From assembly GCA_026645735.1 (NCBI GenBank), contig JAPKMT010000008.1, positions 1-64,000 of the forward strand: a DNA stretch of 64,000 nt, given 5' to 3'. The translations under genes were made by a program, and so were the position numbers. Shown piece after piece: positions 1-8,812 of the stretch (position 1 is its first letter; every line of letters starts with the position of its first letter). The stretch comes from Flexilinea sp. (GTDB taxonomy: Bacteria; Chloroflexota; Anaerolineae; Anaerolineales; Anaerolineaceae). Under the pieces are notes generated by a model. The model worked only from the letters and a program-made list of their open reading frames with translations. It made no database searches and had not been told where the DNA came from.

Positions 1-159
1 TTTTCGTGGCTGTTGGGTAACATTTTTATTTGATTCTTCGATCCCCGCAAAGTAACATTTTCTTTTGATACACACCGGGTTCGCTAAATGATTTTCAACC
101 GTTTGAGCAGAAACCAGTGAGAATAGAAGCAGAAGTTCAACGATATATTTCTTTATCAT
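1..159 (-). CDS. N-terminus of an exported protein, cut by the window edge
   Basis: Fifty-three codons run without a stop from an ATG at 157-159 to the left edge. The N-terminus has two Lys, a hydrophobic stretch (YIVELLLLFSLVSA) and a plausible signal peptidase I site after VSA, followed by a polar region with two Cys. A weak GGAT Shine-Dalgarno lies upstream. The signal peptide is what makes it credible as a gene; the function cannot be read from this fragment. It could also be a decayed remnant. Confidence 0.45.
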   Translation of the reverse strand, partial: MIKKYIVELLLLFSLVSAQTVENHLANPVCIKRKCYFAGIEESNKNVTQQPRK

Positions 160-455
160 GATTTAATCCGTTTTAATTTCGTTTAGAATTCAAAAGTATA
201 ATCGTGTTCATTATTGGTCGTACATACAATATTTGAGAAAACTACGGTTTTAAAAAAAAATCATCAATATAAAACTATTCCACTTCCCGCCATTGTCTTT
301 TTTAGATAATTTTGAAAACCGAAATATATTGATCAAAGATTTTCCCTAATCATGCAATATGTATGATTTTGATTTAGGTATGATGTATTTGTGTATAAAT
401 TCCCAAAGCAATAGTATAACATATTCACCCTTTATACCGTGCGGTAATTCGGTAC

Positions 456-505
456 CAGCAATTCGAAATATGGATTTACTTTCCGAACAAAGGAAGGAAT
501 ATTTT
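456..505. repeat. HCR fragment (left terminal repeat and subterminal box)
   Basis: Starts with CAGCAATTCGAAATATGG, the terminal repeat of the HCR family, followed by a degraded TTTCCGAACAAAGGAAGG subterminal box. The central hairpin and the right end are missing. Confidence 0.6.
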
Positions 506-614
506 CAGCTACATTTTTTTCCTGTGTGCTTTTTCTGATAATGCAAATTTAATAAGGAAATTGGACAATTACAAATTTCAAGAAGTTAGAAAATGACATA
601 ACTTTGAAATCATA

Positions 615-652
615 CAGCAATTCGAAAGTTGGCTTGGATTTCCGAATTGCTG
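615..652. repeat. Stemless HCR: two terminal repeats joined
   Basis: CAGCAATTCGAAAGTTGG on the left is followed almost directly by the inverted end TTTCCGAATTGCTG. This is the outer inverted repeat of the family without the central hairpin, giving a short imperfect palindrome. It looks like a deletion product. Confidence 0.65.
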
Positions 653-744
653 CAAATCGATTTATTCAGTTGTAAGGACTGTTACGTATATTTTTAAAAA
701 GAAAGCAAATTGGCAGATAGGAATGAAACGTAAAAACCTGCGAT

Positions 745-1335
745 TCAATTTAAGAATGTAAAGCTGTTAATAATTTGTTTCATTATCTCTTGATTGTTAT
801 CATACTCAGCAGGTATGGTATGAAAAGAAAGGACATAAATCATTACATCCTGGTTTACCAGCCATAAATCATGAAACCGCCACCAGGGTTCTCCCCACGG
901 TCGATCGTAGGTTATTTCGTAACCTGAATATTCCTCATTTTGATAAAGCTTTTTTTCAACATTTTTTATTGCAGGAACAGGTTTTTCATAAGCTGCAGTA
1001 AACCTATCTGCTAAATCCATTCCCCCTGCAAGCGGGGAACTGGCTACTGAAAAGAAGGCTGTGCCTTGACCAGCAACGTCAGAATTTTGAATTGATACAA
1101 TTTCCTCCAATTCAAATCCATAATAATTTTTCCTTGGACTGTATCGATCACCCCAAACAGTTTCCATTAATGCCCAACCTTTCGGGATTTCAAAACGGAA
1201 ATTATCATTTTCAAAAAAACGTTGGGTGATTTTGCTGTCAGGAAACGATTGATCACTTTCATTCAGAGAAATTGATCCGAGAACAAAAGAAATCAACAGT
1301 ATTATTTCGAAGTAAATAATTCCAATTCTTTTCAT
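745..1335 (-). CDS. Exported protein, PsbP/DUF1795-like, unknown role
   Basis: 196 residues. The start at 1335 is preceded by AAAGGAGG at good spacing; an in-frame upstream Met is therefore rejected. Residues 1-20 form a signal peptide or anchor (MKRIGIIYFEIILLISFVLG). The rest is a soluble domain opening with a stretch of the type FRFEIPKGW and closing with IMKQIINSFTF, a layout typical of PsbP-like/DUF1795 lipoprotein-type domains, where the last helix often reads as ...I..SF.F. No catalytic residues are evident. It stands alone between an HCR-bearing intergenic region and a bidirectional terminator further right. The family assignment is tentative. Confidence 0.75.
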   Translation of the reverse strand: MKRIGIIYFEIILLISFVLGSISLNESDQSFPDSKITQRFFENDNFRFEIPKGWALMETVWGDRYSPRKNYYGFELEEIVSIQNSDVAGQGTAFFSVASSPLAGGMDLADRFTAAYEKPVPAIKNVEKKLYQNEEYSGYEITYDRPWGEPWWRFHDLWLVNQDVMIYVLSFHTIPAEYDNNQEIMKQIINSFTFLN

Positions 1336-1662
1336 GTTTCGGCCTCCTTTCAAATTAACTGTTTTGGTATGAGATTTCAGAAACATCAGAAAACGAATTT
1401 GTTATCGTTAAAGTCTTTCTTTAATTCTATTATCGGACAAATCTGACATAATTAATCGACAATCTTTACTACCAGACACGCCTGATGACGGCTGATGCAA
1501 CAAAAAAGCCATGGTCTTTCTCAGTCTTCGGTTACAGTGTCTTTCTTCCATGTCATCTGCTGCAAGTACAGCAAAGAATCATTGCCGAACCACACCACGC
1601 CGGAGTTTGTCATTGCGAGCCACAGAGAGACGAAACAATCTCCATGCCCCATAAAAGACGTT
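1336..1662. other. Intergenic; contains a possible second repeat type
   Basis: No gene is supported. Around 1612-1650 the sequence GTCATTGCGAGCCACAGAGA followed by CGAAACAATCTC resembles the GTCATTGCGAG...GAAGCAATCTC palindromic intergenic repeat seen in several phyla. The likeness is from memory and is unverified. Confidence 0.4.
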
Positions 1663-1720
1663 AAAAAAATAGAGATGTCGTTTATCCGCATTGGGAAAAA
1701 GACATCTCTATTTTTTATTT
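1663..1720. terminator. Bidirectional intrinsic terminator
   Basis: A 17 bp inverted repeat (1663-1679 with 1701-1717, core ATAGAGATGTC/GACATCTCTAT) has A/T tracts on both sides, giving a T-run after the hairpin on either strand. It lies just after the stop of the plsX-linked gene at 1748 and would end that minus-strand transcript. Confidence 0.85.
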
Positions 1721-1747
1721 TGCGATGCAAATTATTGAATTCTTACT

Positions 1748-2449
1748 TCACTCAATATCATCCAGCGGCAATTTATCGGTAATTTCATCAATAAATTCTG
1801 TCGAAAGCCGTTCATCCTTCGCATATTTTCGCACTGTTTCTTTCAATTTATCCAATTGAATAGTGTCATACTTGAAATTTGCTTCCGGATCAAGCTGCGC
1901 TTTCGGTCCCAGAAAAATCAGAACCGGATGAATTTTGTCTTCAGGAAAATCAATATCCCGACTGACAAAGTATTTTTTTACAGCTTCAAGATTGGCTGAT
2001 GCTTCCAGATCAGGACGTCCCAGCGATTCTTGCCCGAACATTTTCATAAAAATACTGGCTTTTTTCTGTGTCCAGCGTTGTTTTTTCTCATCGTAACCGA
2101 TAACTCCACCCTGATAATAAGGCATCAGGATAAAGGCACCAGCCGTACCTACCAGTAAATGATCGACCGGATCCATATAATGATAAATGGAGAAATTATC
2201 ACTCAATCCTTTTAGTTTCACATTCATCAGATTGTTATTCCCGGGTTCCCGCCCCCAACGAGTTGTCATGGAAATGGATGCCTGAGAAAGGAATACGCCG
2301 ATGATCAAAGCAAAAAAAGAATACATGAAATATTTCTCAGAAAATGCAGCAACTGCACCTACCACTAAAATTGCAAAACAAATGCTGGTCAAATATTTAG
2401 AAATTTTTTTGTTCTTTTTTAATCGTTTTTCGTTAGTATAAATATACAT
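1748..2449 (-). CDS. Membrane protein with a possible NERD-like soluble domain
   Basis: 233 residues. Two hydrophobic helices occupy about residues 17-58 in a basic N-terminus. The soluble part contains LLVGTAGAFILMPYYQGGVI, which resembles the core of nuclease-related NERD domains (hD-x-hhhG-x-xGhhhh-x-x-K), but the expected acidic/Lys catalytic set is not clear, so this is only a suggestion. It starts 15 nt after plsX with an AGGA Shine-Dalgarno, so the two are surely co-transcribed, and is followed by a strong terminator. A role at the membrane linked to phospholipid synthesis is possible but only by position. Confidence 0.75.
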   Translation of the reverse strand: MYIYTNEKRLKKNKKISKYLTSICFAILVVGAVAAFSEKYFMYSFFALIIGVFLSQASISMTTRWGREPGNNNLMNVKLKGLSDNFSIYHYMDPVDHLLVGTAGAFILMPYYQGGVIGYDEKKQRWTQKKASIFMKMFGQESLGRPDLEASANLEAVKKYFVSRDIDFPEDKIHPVLIFLGPKAQLDPEANFKYDTIQLDKLKETVRKYAKDERLSTEFIDEITDKLPLDDIE

Positions 2450-2464
2450 ATAAAAATCCTGTTC

Positions 2465-3460
2465 TTAAGATAATTTTTCCTGAATTGTCTCTCGAAGGAT
2501 GGATACAAGCTGAATATCCATTGCTTCTTTGACCAGTTTCATTCCGTTGAATAATGCTGTGCTGTTGGAACGACCGTGTCCGACAAAAGATAACCCGTCG
2601 ATTCCAAGCAGCGGTGCGGCACCGATTGTATTGGGATCCATTTTCACCTTAAGAACCTTAAACGCATCTTTCGCCAGTAACGCACCAATTTTTGTTTTTA
2701 ATGATGATAACAGACTTTCTTTCAGCAGATCGGACATCATTTTTGCAGCGGCTTCGGATGTTTTCAAAAAAATATTTCCGGTGAACCCGTCTGTCACAAC
2801 AACATCCGCTTTTCCGGCAAAGACATCCTTGGCTTCCACATTCCCGATGAAGTTCAGGGCGGAATTCTCAAAAAGTGCAAACGCATTACGAGCAAGCTCA
2901 TTGCCTTTTCCGGCCTCTTCCCCATTGTTCAGCAAACCGACGCGTGGAGTTGAAACTCTCTGCATCTTTTCAGCATAGATCGATCCCATCATCGCAAATT
3001 GCAGAAGGTATTCCGGACGGCAGTCTGAATTTGCTCCGATATCCAAAACAACGCAAAAGCCGCTGCGGGTTGGGAAAAGCGTCGTAAGAGCGGGGCGGGC
3101 TACATTTTGAATCCTGCCAAGTTTACGCAGACTGTTAAACATAGCGGCGCCGGTATTTCCTGCAGTAATAAATCCTCCGGCAGCACCATCCTTGACAAGC
3201 TGTAACCCCACAGCCATGGAATTATTTGGTTTCTGTTGAGCGCTCTTGACAGCTTTTTCACCCATTTCCAGAATATCTTCTGCATGGATGACTTCGATTG
3301 GCAATCCCGACAGGTCATTTTCACTGACATGTTGAAAAATTTTTTCGCGATGCCCAACCAGAAATACTTTTTCCCTGGTTTCTTTTGAGAATTTAATGGC
3401 TGCTTCAATCTCCGGTTTTGGAAAATCATCACTCCCCATTGCATCTAATACGATTGGCAT
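2465..3460 (-). CDS. plsX: Phosphate acyltransferase PlsX
   Basis: PlsX converts acyl-ACP and phosphate into acyl-phosphate, the donor used by PlsY to start phospholipid synthesis; it is a peripheral membrane enzyme. The 331 residues match the family in length and motifs: N-terminal MPIVLDAMGSDDFP, LDIGANSDCRPEYL near the middle, GLLNNGEEAGKG, DGFTGNIFLKTSE and C-terminal GIDGLSFVGHGRS. The start at 3460 follows CAGGAG with 7 nt spacing; eight upstream in-frame codons are unlikely to be translated. The usual fabD/fabH/acpP neighbours are absent, and it heads a two-gene unit with the membrane protein at 1748. Confidence 0.95.
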   Translation of the reverse strand: MPIVLDAMGSDDFPKPEIEAAIKFSKETREKVFLVGHREKIFQHVSENDLSGLPIEVIHAEDILEMGEKAVKSAQQKPNNSMAVGLQLVKDGAAGGFITAGNTGAAMFNSLRKLGRIQNVARPALTTLFPTRSGFCVVLDIGANSDCRPEYLLQFAMMGSIYAEKMQRVSTPRVGLLNNGEEAGKGNELARNAFALFENSALNFIGNVEAKDVFAGKADVVVTDGFTGNIFLKTSEAAAKMMSDLLKESLLSSLKTKIGALLAKDAFKVLKVKMDPNTIGAAPLLGIDGLSFVGHGRSNSTALFNGMKLVKEAMDIQLVSILRETIQEKLS

Positions 3461-3713
3461 TGAACACTCCTGGTTAAAAATCAAATCAATAATTTCTGAA
3501 TTTTATCAATTTTTCTGGATAATCTAAAAATATCATGAAATCACCAGTCTTTCGAATTGTGTGGAGAATTTTTAAATTTTCTCTTATTTAACCGAAAAAC
3601 CTGTCAAATTTCGAGCTGCTGCATTTCTATCGGACAACTGTATCGTCAATTTTTTTGAGCCGGAGAAAAGAATAATCGCGATATTTTCTCAGGAAATCAA
3701 TCTCTGATAGCCT

Positions 3714-3838
3714 CAGCAATTCGCGGGATGGAGGGAATGTATTCGTTGTTGTGCTGGTACCAGGCGAAGCGTTACACCAGCATAACATTCAGTTTCCTCT
3801 CTCAATTCGAAAGGCAAAATCAATAATTCGAATCACTG
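3714..3838. repeat. HCR copy, divergent stem
   Basis: CAGCAATTCG at the left and AATAATTCGAATCACTG at the right are the terminal repeats; CTCTCTCAATTCGAAAGGC is the subterminal box. The centre keeps the TTCGTTGTTGTG start, but the inner stem is GTTGTGCTGGT (3748-3758) pairing with ACCAGCATAAC (3776-3786), with one G-T pair. This stem differs from all other copies while still pairing. It lies between plsX and the tRNA gene, which diverge. Confidence 0.85.
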
Positions 3839-3909
3839 AGACAGCATCAATGTCCTTGACAATGTTGCGTAGATGATTATAATACAAAAGCTAAATGCGA
3901 AAGTCAAAT

Positions 3910-3991
3910 GCGCTGGTGCTGGAATTGGCAGACAGGCATGGTTGAGGGCCATGTGACGCAAGTCATGGGGGTTCAAGTCCCCCCCAGCGCA
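3910..3991 (+). tRNA. tRNA-Leu (anticodon GAG)
   Basis: Acceptor GCGCTGG (3910-3916) pairs with CCAGCGC (3984-3990), discriminator A at 3991. The anticodon stem CATGG/CCATG encloses the loop TTGAGGG, giving anticodon GAG. A long variable arm (TGAC-GCAA-GTCA), as expected for Leu, precedes a T-arm GGGGG-TTCAAGT-CCCCC. CCA is not encoded. It reads CUC and, by wobble, CUU codons. Confidence 0.95.
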
Positions 3992-3992
3992 C

Positions 3993-4030
3993 AAAAAAAA
4001 TACCGTTCGAATGAACGGCATTTTTTATTT
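3993..4030. terminator. Bidirectional terminator between tRNA-Leu and the ABC operon
   Basis: CCGTTC-GAAT-GAACGG (4003-4018) is flanked by an A8 tract on the left and TTTTTTATTTT on the right. On the plus strand it follows the tRNA; on the minus strand it follows the binding-protein gene that stops at 4048. It can serve both converging transcripts. Confidence 0.9.
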
Positions 4031-4047
4031 TCGTTGCCAATCCGTTT

Positions 4048-5133
4048 CTATTCAGATTGCTGTGAAGTTGGAATCGAATTGGCAACCAGCGCCTCAAATT
4101 GTTCCGCTGTTAAATCACTATGATAGAACAATTGATAATAACGGGCAATTTCCGTGTATAGGTCGTAATTCGCAATGTCCGGATACAATAATTGTGCCAT
4201 CCATATCATCCCAAGGAATCGCTGCGCAGACGGAGGAAATCCCATCCAGTTATACGGACCAAAAGGTACTTCATAGTACTTACCATCTTGGATGGCTTTC
4301 ACATGCTGCCATTCTTCTTTCTCTTTCACAGTCTCGTAGATGCTGTCCGGATCGAAAAGAATCACATCCGGATTCCACATCAGGACCTGTTCCATATCCA
4401 CTTCATTTCCGGTCCCTTTCGCGGAAGGATCATCCACAACTGCCAGGTTGTTGGATAACAAGTCCATAATTTCCGCGTGATAAGAACCTTTCGCTATGAC
4501 ATTATGTCCTTCGGCGCCGAGACAGTAGAGCAAGTTGACTTTTCCGTTTTCACCGACAGCATCCAAAATCGAATTTGTTTTTGATAATATTTCTTCACAA
4601 TAGGCAGCTAATTCTTCCGCTTCATCCTCCATATTCAGGAGTTTTCCCAACATCCGGAAGGCATCAGCCATATTATTAATGGTAGCCGTCACATGAACAA
4701 AAGGCAGTCCAGTCTGGTTCTGTAATTTATCCAGATCCTCCACAACTGTTTTCTTCGGTTCTCCAACATCAATAACCAGTTGCGGGCTCTCGCGCAGCAG
4801 TTCTTCCAGATTCATCTCACCTTTTCCGCCATACAACTGACCCAAGACCGGAAGCTGATAATATTTATCATCCAAATATTGCGCTGCTTCTTTCGTCCAA
4901 TCAGTCGCAATTCCGACAAGTTTATCGGGCGCCAGAGCAAATAAGACAATTTGAGCCAGCGGACCGGAGACTGCCACTCGATTGATCGCTGCAGGGACTT
5001 CAACCTGCCGTCCAACAGAGTCGGTAAAAATGACAATGGATTGATCTCCCGATCCTCCTTCCGCTGAACATACGACACTCACCGACAAAGAGATCATACA
5101 TACCAATAAAAACCAAAGTAACTTCTTTTTCAT
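4048..5133 (-). CDS. ABC importer binding protein, FecB/BtuF class; probable oxyanion or metal-chelate ligand
   Basis: 361 residues. The ATG at 5133 starts a clean signal peptide (MKKKLLWFLLVCM... to about residue 24); an upstream TTG at 5193 is possible but would bury that peptide. The mature part is a class III periplasmic-binding-type protein (PF01497): VFTDSVGRQVEVP-like opening, RVAVSGPLAQIVLFAL and C-terminal YNWMGFPPSAQRFLG, a motif frequent in archaeal-type and anaerobe FecB proteins. It is the last gene of a six-gene minus-strand operon with its permease and ATPase. Because xdhC and an NTPase are in the same operon, molybdate or tungstate (as for the MolBCA type) is a reasonable guess; iron chelates or corrinoids remain possible. 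Confidence 0.85.
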   Translation of the reverse strand: MKKKLLWFLLVCMISLSVSVVCSAEGGSGDQSIVIFTDSVGRQVEVPAAINRVAVSGPLAQIVLFALAPDKLVGIATDWTKEAAQYLDDKYYQLPVLGQLYGGKGEMNLEELLRESPQLVIDVGEPKKTVVEDLDKLQNQTGLPFVHVTATINNMADAFRMLGKLLNMEDEAEELAAYCEEILSKTNSILDAVGENGKVNLLYCLGAEGHNVIAKGSYHAEIMDLLSNNLAVVDDPSAKGTGNEVDMEQVLMWNPDVILFDPDSIYETVKEKEEWQHVKAIQDGKYYEVPFGPYNWMGFPPSAQRFLGMIWMAQLLYPDIANYDLYTEIARYYQLFYHSDLTAEQFEALVANSIPTSQQSE

Positions 5134-5189
5134 TTGCCTGTATCCTTTTTTGGCATATCCATTAACGCTGAAATCGTTGCCAATTGATC

Positions 5190-5990
5190 TCAACGGATTT
5201 CACCTGATTGATTCTGAATCACACATCGTGGAATACAAACACGAACAGCATCCTGATAAAGACTCAAGACATCGATCTCCACATCATACAGTTCCTGAAT
5301 GATTTGCCGGCTGATAATCTCTGAAGGACGTCCGTATGCCAGTACATTCCCTTCCTTTAGGATCAATACTCTGTCAGAAAATTGAAATGTCTGATCCGGA
5401 TTATGCGTGGACTGAATGATGGTATAACCTTCCTCTGCCAATGATTTAATCTGCGTCAGAACTTTTATCTGATTACCGAAATCCAAACTGGCCGTCGGTT
5501 CATCTAAAATCAGAATATGCGCATCCTGTGCCAGTGCACGCGCAATAACCGTCAACTGCCGTTCTCCACCGCTGATTTTTGTGAAACCGCGATCCCGCAA
5601 ATGTTCGATTCCCAGACGCTGCAAGGCTTGTTCCGCCCGCTGAATCTGTTTCTTTCCTGGACTTGCCATCACGGAGATCTGCTGCGTTGTCCCCATCAAA
5701 ACCATATCAAAAACTGAATAATTGAACGACGGATAATAGATTTGCGGAATATAGGCAATTCGTTTTGCCATTTCTCTGGCAGACAACTTGCGGATGTTTT
5801 CGTCATCCAGTAGAATCTCACCGTTGTAACCACTCAGCAATCCCAGAATGCAGCGAAATAGCGTGCTCTTGCCAACACCGTTGGGGCCCAAGATGGAAAG
5901 AAATTGGCTTTTTTCAGCGGAAAAATCAATATGATTCAGGACAATGCGCTGATCGTAAGAAAAACTTAATCCTTTGACAACGATACTCAA
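5190..5990 (-). CDS. ABC importer ATPase, FecE/BtuD type
   Basis: 266 residues, full length for this family. Walker A GPNGVGKST (about residue 35), Q-loop IPQ, signature ISGGERQL, Walker B ILILDEPTASLD and the switch His in STHNPDQ are all intact, so it should be an active ATPase. The start overlaps the permease stop by 4 nt (ATGA), showing translational coupling. It drives uptake through the FecCD-like permease next to it. Confidence 0.93.
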   Translation of the reverse strand: MSIVVKGLSFSYDQRIVLNHIDFSAEKSQFLSILGPNGVGKSTLFRCILGLLSGYNGEILLDDENIRKLSAREMAKRIAYIPQIYYPSFNYSVFDMVLMGTTQQISVMASPGKKQIQRAEQALQRLGIEHLRDRGFTKISGGERQLTVIARALAQDAHILILDEPTASLDFGNQIKVLTQIKSLAEEGYTIIQSTHNPDQTFQFSDRVLILKEGNVLAYGRPSEIISRQIIQELYDVEIDVLSLYQDAVRVCIPRCVIQNQSGEIR

Positions 5991-7009
5991 AATGAATCCC
6001 CCTTTCTGGTCAGGAGATAAATAAAAAAGGGAGCTCCGATAAAAGCTGTCAGAATACCCAGAGGAATTTCTGTGGGAAGCAGATTCCTGGAAAAATTATC
6101 GACTACCAGCAAGAAGATAGCACCTAAAGTCATCGACGCGGGCATCAGATGTTTATAGTTATTTCCGACAATTTTCCGTGAAAAATGAGGGATCACAAGT
6201 CCGACCCAGCCAATCATTCCGCTGACAGAAACACTGGCCGCAGTGATCAACGTGGAACAAAGGATGACAGCCAGACGAAGCAATTGAACATTGATACCCA
6301 TGGTACGCGCCTCATCATCGCCCAATGTCAAGATATTGATTCTCCAGCGCAGCAGGTACAGCGGGATTAACCCCATCGACATAGGAATGATGACGAAAAG
6401 AACATCTTTCTTGGTTGTTCCGGAAAGACTTCCCATCAACCAATACGTAATCGACGGCAGTTGATCATTTGGATCCGCGACCAGTTTAATAAACGAAGTC
6501 CCGGAAGAAAAGAGCGAGCTGACCATGATTCCTGTAAGGATTAATCCAATTGCTTTCTTCCCTTCGACACGGAAACTGATGAAATAGACAAGAAAAACCG
6601 TGAGCAGACTAAACAAAAATGCAGAAATCGTAATCAGCTTGCTGGAAGCGTTAAATAAAATTGCCAAAGCCGCCCCAAAAGCAGCGCCGGATAACGCGCC
6701 TAAAATATCAGGAGCCGCCATTGGATTTTGGAAAACTCCCTGGTAAGCAGCTCCGGCAGCAGACAAACAACAGCCGACCAGACAAGCCATCACAATTCGA
6801 GGCAGACGGATATTGAAGACAACAGTTTCCATCTTATTTTCCCAAAAAGGATCGATCGGGATTATTTTTGAAAACAAAATTCCCAGCAATTCTTTTGGGG
6901 ATACCGGATAGCGGCCAAGCATAAATGAAATGATGATAGCAGCCAAAAGCGCTGCGATCAGTATCAAATTAACCGATGTGAAATAAAGGGTTTTTCGTTC
7001 CTGATCCAC
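5987..7009 (-). CDS. ABC importer permease, FecCD/BtuC type
   Basis: 340 residues with about ten hydrophobic segments. Family motifs are clear: LPRIVMACLVGCCLSAAGAA followed by YQGVFQNPMAAPDILG, ALGDDEAR-like LGDDEARTMGI, the VSVSGMIGWVGLVIPH loop and the C-terminal EIPLGILTAFIGAPFF. The DDEART region normally contacts the ATPase. It begins 55 nt after the NTPase gene and its stop overlaps the ATPase start. Confidence 0.93.
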   Translation of the reverse strand: MDQERKTLYFTSVNLILIAALLAAIIISFMLGRYPVSPKELLGILFSKIIPIDPFWENKMETVVFNIRLPRIVMACLVGCCLSAAGAAYQGVFQNPMAAPDILGALSGAAFGAALAILFNASSKLITISAFLFSLLTVFLVYFISFRVEGKKAIGLILTGIMVSSLFSSGTSFIKLVADPNDQLPSITYWLMGSLSGTTKKDVLFVIIPMSMGLIPLYLLRWRINILTLGDDEARTMGINVQLLRLAVILCSTLITAASVSVSGMIGWVGLVIPHFSRKIVGNNYKHLMPASMTLGAIFLLVVDNFSRNLLPTEIPLGILTAFIGAPFFIYLLTRKGDSF

Positions 7010-7064
7010 GAATTAAATTCCTCTCGAACAATATTTTGAGCAGCTCCAACTTTACATAAATACT

Positions 7065-7616
7065 TTAAGTAGTTAGTTTTCTAACTCGATTGAAGAAAAA
7101 TCCTAATTCCGGATCCTGCAGAATATCTTTATACAAGGATTCCCGATTCTCTGTATTGATAGAATAAAGCTTAGCTCCGGAATGATTCCGAATGGCATTC
7201 AAGAATGGAGAATCTTTACACTTCAGGCTGGCAATCACACGGAAATTTTCATCCAATATCGACAGAACTGCACTACAAAACAAGGATGCTTCCGATTCCA
7301 TCGTGCCCAATTCATCCATTACAACCAGACTGCCTTCAGGAATGTTGTTCAACAGAAACGCATGATGATCAAAAATATTTGAGAAACCGATCGAACCGCC
7401 GATCGTACATACTCCGACACAATTTTCCTTCGTATATTTTCTTGGCTGGTTTGGATCGTGTATGTACACATGGCAAATTCCGGATGAATCCGGTTTTTCT
7501 TTTTTTGTAAAAAAACCATACACAGGTTCATTCTGAGCGATCAGAATCTTAGAAATCAGAGTCGATTTTCCTGAGCCGATTTTTCCGGTGATCAGCAGAT
7601 GCTTTTTTTTGTCCAT
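7065..7616 (-). CDS. THEP1-type nucleoside-triphosphatase
   Basis: 183 residues, the usual size of NTPase_1 (PF03266) proteins. Walker A GKIGSGKST is at residues 11-19, YGFFTKK follows as in the family, and VVMDELGTMES is the Walker B with its Glu. These enzymes hydrolyse NTPs slowly in vitro and their cellular role is unclear; bacterial members often sit next to molybdenum-hydroxylase maturation genes, as here, 5 nt after xdhC. A role in cofactor handling is inferred from context only. Confidence 0.85.
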   Translation of the reverse strand: MDKKKHLLITGKIGSGKSTLISKILIAQNEPVYGFFTKKEKPDSSGICHVYIHDPNQPRKYTKENCVGVCTIGGSIGFSNIFDHHAFLLNNIPEGSLVVMDELGTMESEASLFCSAVLSILDENFRVIASLKCKDSPFLNAIRNHSGAKLYSINTENRESLYKDILQDPELGFFFNRVRKLTT

Positions 7617-7621
7617 GATCG

Positions 7622-8683
7622 TTACGAGACCTTAAACATTTCTTCATGAGAAAACAACAAATCTCGATTTCTATGCTGCGCCCTGTGTAAAATCAGTTCT
7701 GCCGTAATGCTGATCGCAATTTCCTCAGGTGTCTCCGCCAGAATAGGCAGTCCAATTGGATTATGAATGCGTGCTATATCCGCTTCACTGATGCCATCTT
7801 CCCTGAGACGAGATTGGGTTGCAGCCATTTTATGACGACTCCCGATCACACCGACATACGATGCAGGTGTACGCAGGGCCTGTTCCAGAACCTGATAATC
7901 AGCCTGATGGCCGCGTGTCATGATGACGACATAATCCGTATCCGTGATCATGATTTTTTCTGAGATACATTGGAAATTCCCTTGAACGGTTTTCACAGCG
8001 CCTGGAAACAACGAAAGGTCAGAAAATTGTTCCCTATCTTCAAACACAACCGGTCGAAATCCGACACGCGCAATCGCCGGAACCAGCTCCTGAGACACGT
8101 GCCCTCCGCCAAACACATAGACAAATCCACTCTGAGAGAGTGGCTCAACATAATAAGTCGGATCTCCCAGTATGAGAACTGCTTGCTGTATAAAATTTTT
8201 CTGGAAATCCTGTGGGTATTCCGTCTGTGAAAAAAAAGTGGCGCTTTGGCGGTCAAAGAGATTCATGTTCCAGACCGATTCTTCATGAATTTCTGTGATC
8301 AGCCAGGAATCAACATTCTTTTCCAACAGATCATTAATCCTCCGGATTAATCTCAGTTGATCCTGATTGTCAGATGAAAAAAACTGAAAATAGACTTTAA
8401 CATCACCACCGCAAATCATCCCCAAATCCGCAACCTGGTTGGGAGCAAGCGTAAATGCTTTGGTGAAAGATTTCCGTGAATGATGAACCTCCAGACCGAT
8501 CAGGTTTGCAGCGTGCTCCACAGCGCCTCCTCCAATGGTTCCAAGCGTTGTTCCATCATCATAGATGATCATTTTTGCACCCGCACCACGCGGTGTCGAT
8601 CCGCTCGAAGCAATGATGCTGCATAAAACTATTTTTTTTCCATTCGAAAGCGCTTCCTGTAATGCTAAAAACAATTCCCTCAT
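7622..8683 (-). CDS. XdhC/CoxI-family molybdenum cofactor maturation protein
   Basis: 353 residues with both domains of the family. The N-terminal domain has GSTPRGAGAKMIIYDDG and GTIGGGAVEH, followed by DLGMICGGDV; the C-terminal Rossmann part has VFGGGHVSQELVPAIARVGF and GVIGSRHK. XdhC proteins bind molybdenum cofactor, protect its sulfurated form and hand it to xanthine-dehydrogenase-type enzymes. No such hydroxylase is in the window. The start has an AAGGGA Shine-Dalgarno. The operon context links it to the FecBCD-like transporter. Confidence 0.9.
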   Translation of the reverse strand: MRELFLALQEALSNGKKIVLCSIIASSGSTPRGAGAKMIIYDDGTTLGTIGGGAVEHAANLIGLEVHHSRKSFTKAFTLAPNQVADLGMICGGDVKVYFQFFSSDNQDQLRLIRRINDLLEKNVDSWLITEIHEESVWNMNLFDRQSATFFSQTEYPQDFQKNFIQQAVLILGDPTYYVEPLSQSGFVYVFGGGHVSQELVPAIARVGFRPVVFEDREQFSDLSLFPGAVKTVQGNFQCISEKIMITDTDYVVIMTRGHQADYQVLEQALRTPASYVGVIGSRHKMAATQSRLREDGISEADIARIHNPIGLPILAETPEEIAISITAELILHRAQHRNRDLLFSHEEMFKVS

Positions 8684-8812
8684 GCTTAAATATCCCTTCG
8701 TAAAAAATTGAACTGACGATGGCAGACCAATTCTTTTATTTATCTATGCGCAATTTCGGATTACCCCATCCAATTACTCCAGTACTGCGTTCAGGGTAGC
8801 CATCTTTAACGA

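Larger units (their letters stand above)
160..744. other. Intergenic, AT-rich, with two HCR remnants
   Basis: No convincing gene is visible on either strand. The stretch holds two fragments of the hairpin-centred repeat (456-505 and 615-652), listed separately. Promoters for the leftward exported gene presumably lie near 165-260 but no clear pair of hexamers was found. Confidence 0.5.

Noticed and set aside
3833..4021. 62-codon minus-strand frame over the tRNA gene
   Set aside because: It is the complement of tRNA-Leu and its flanks; such frames are a common artefact.
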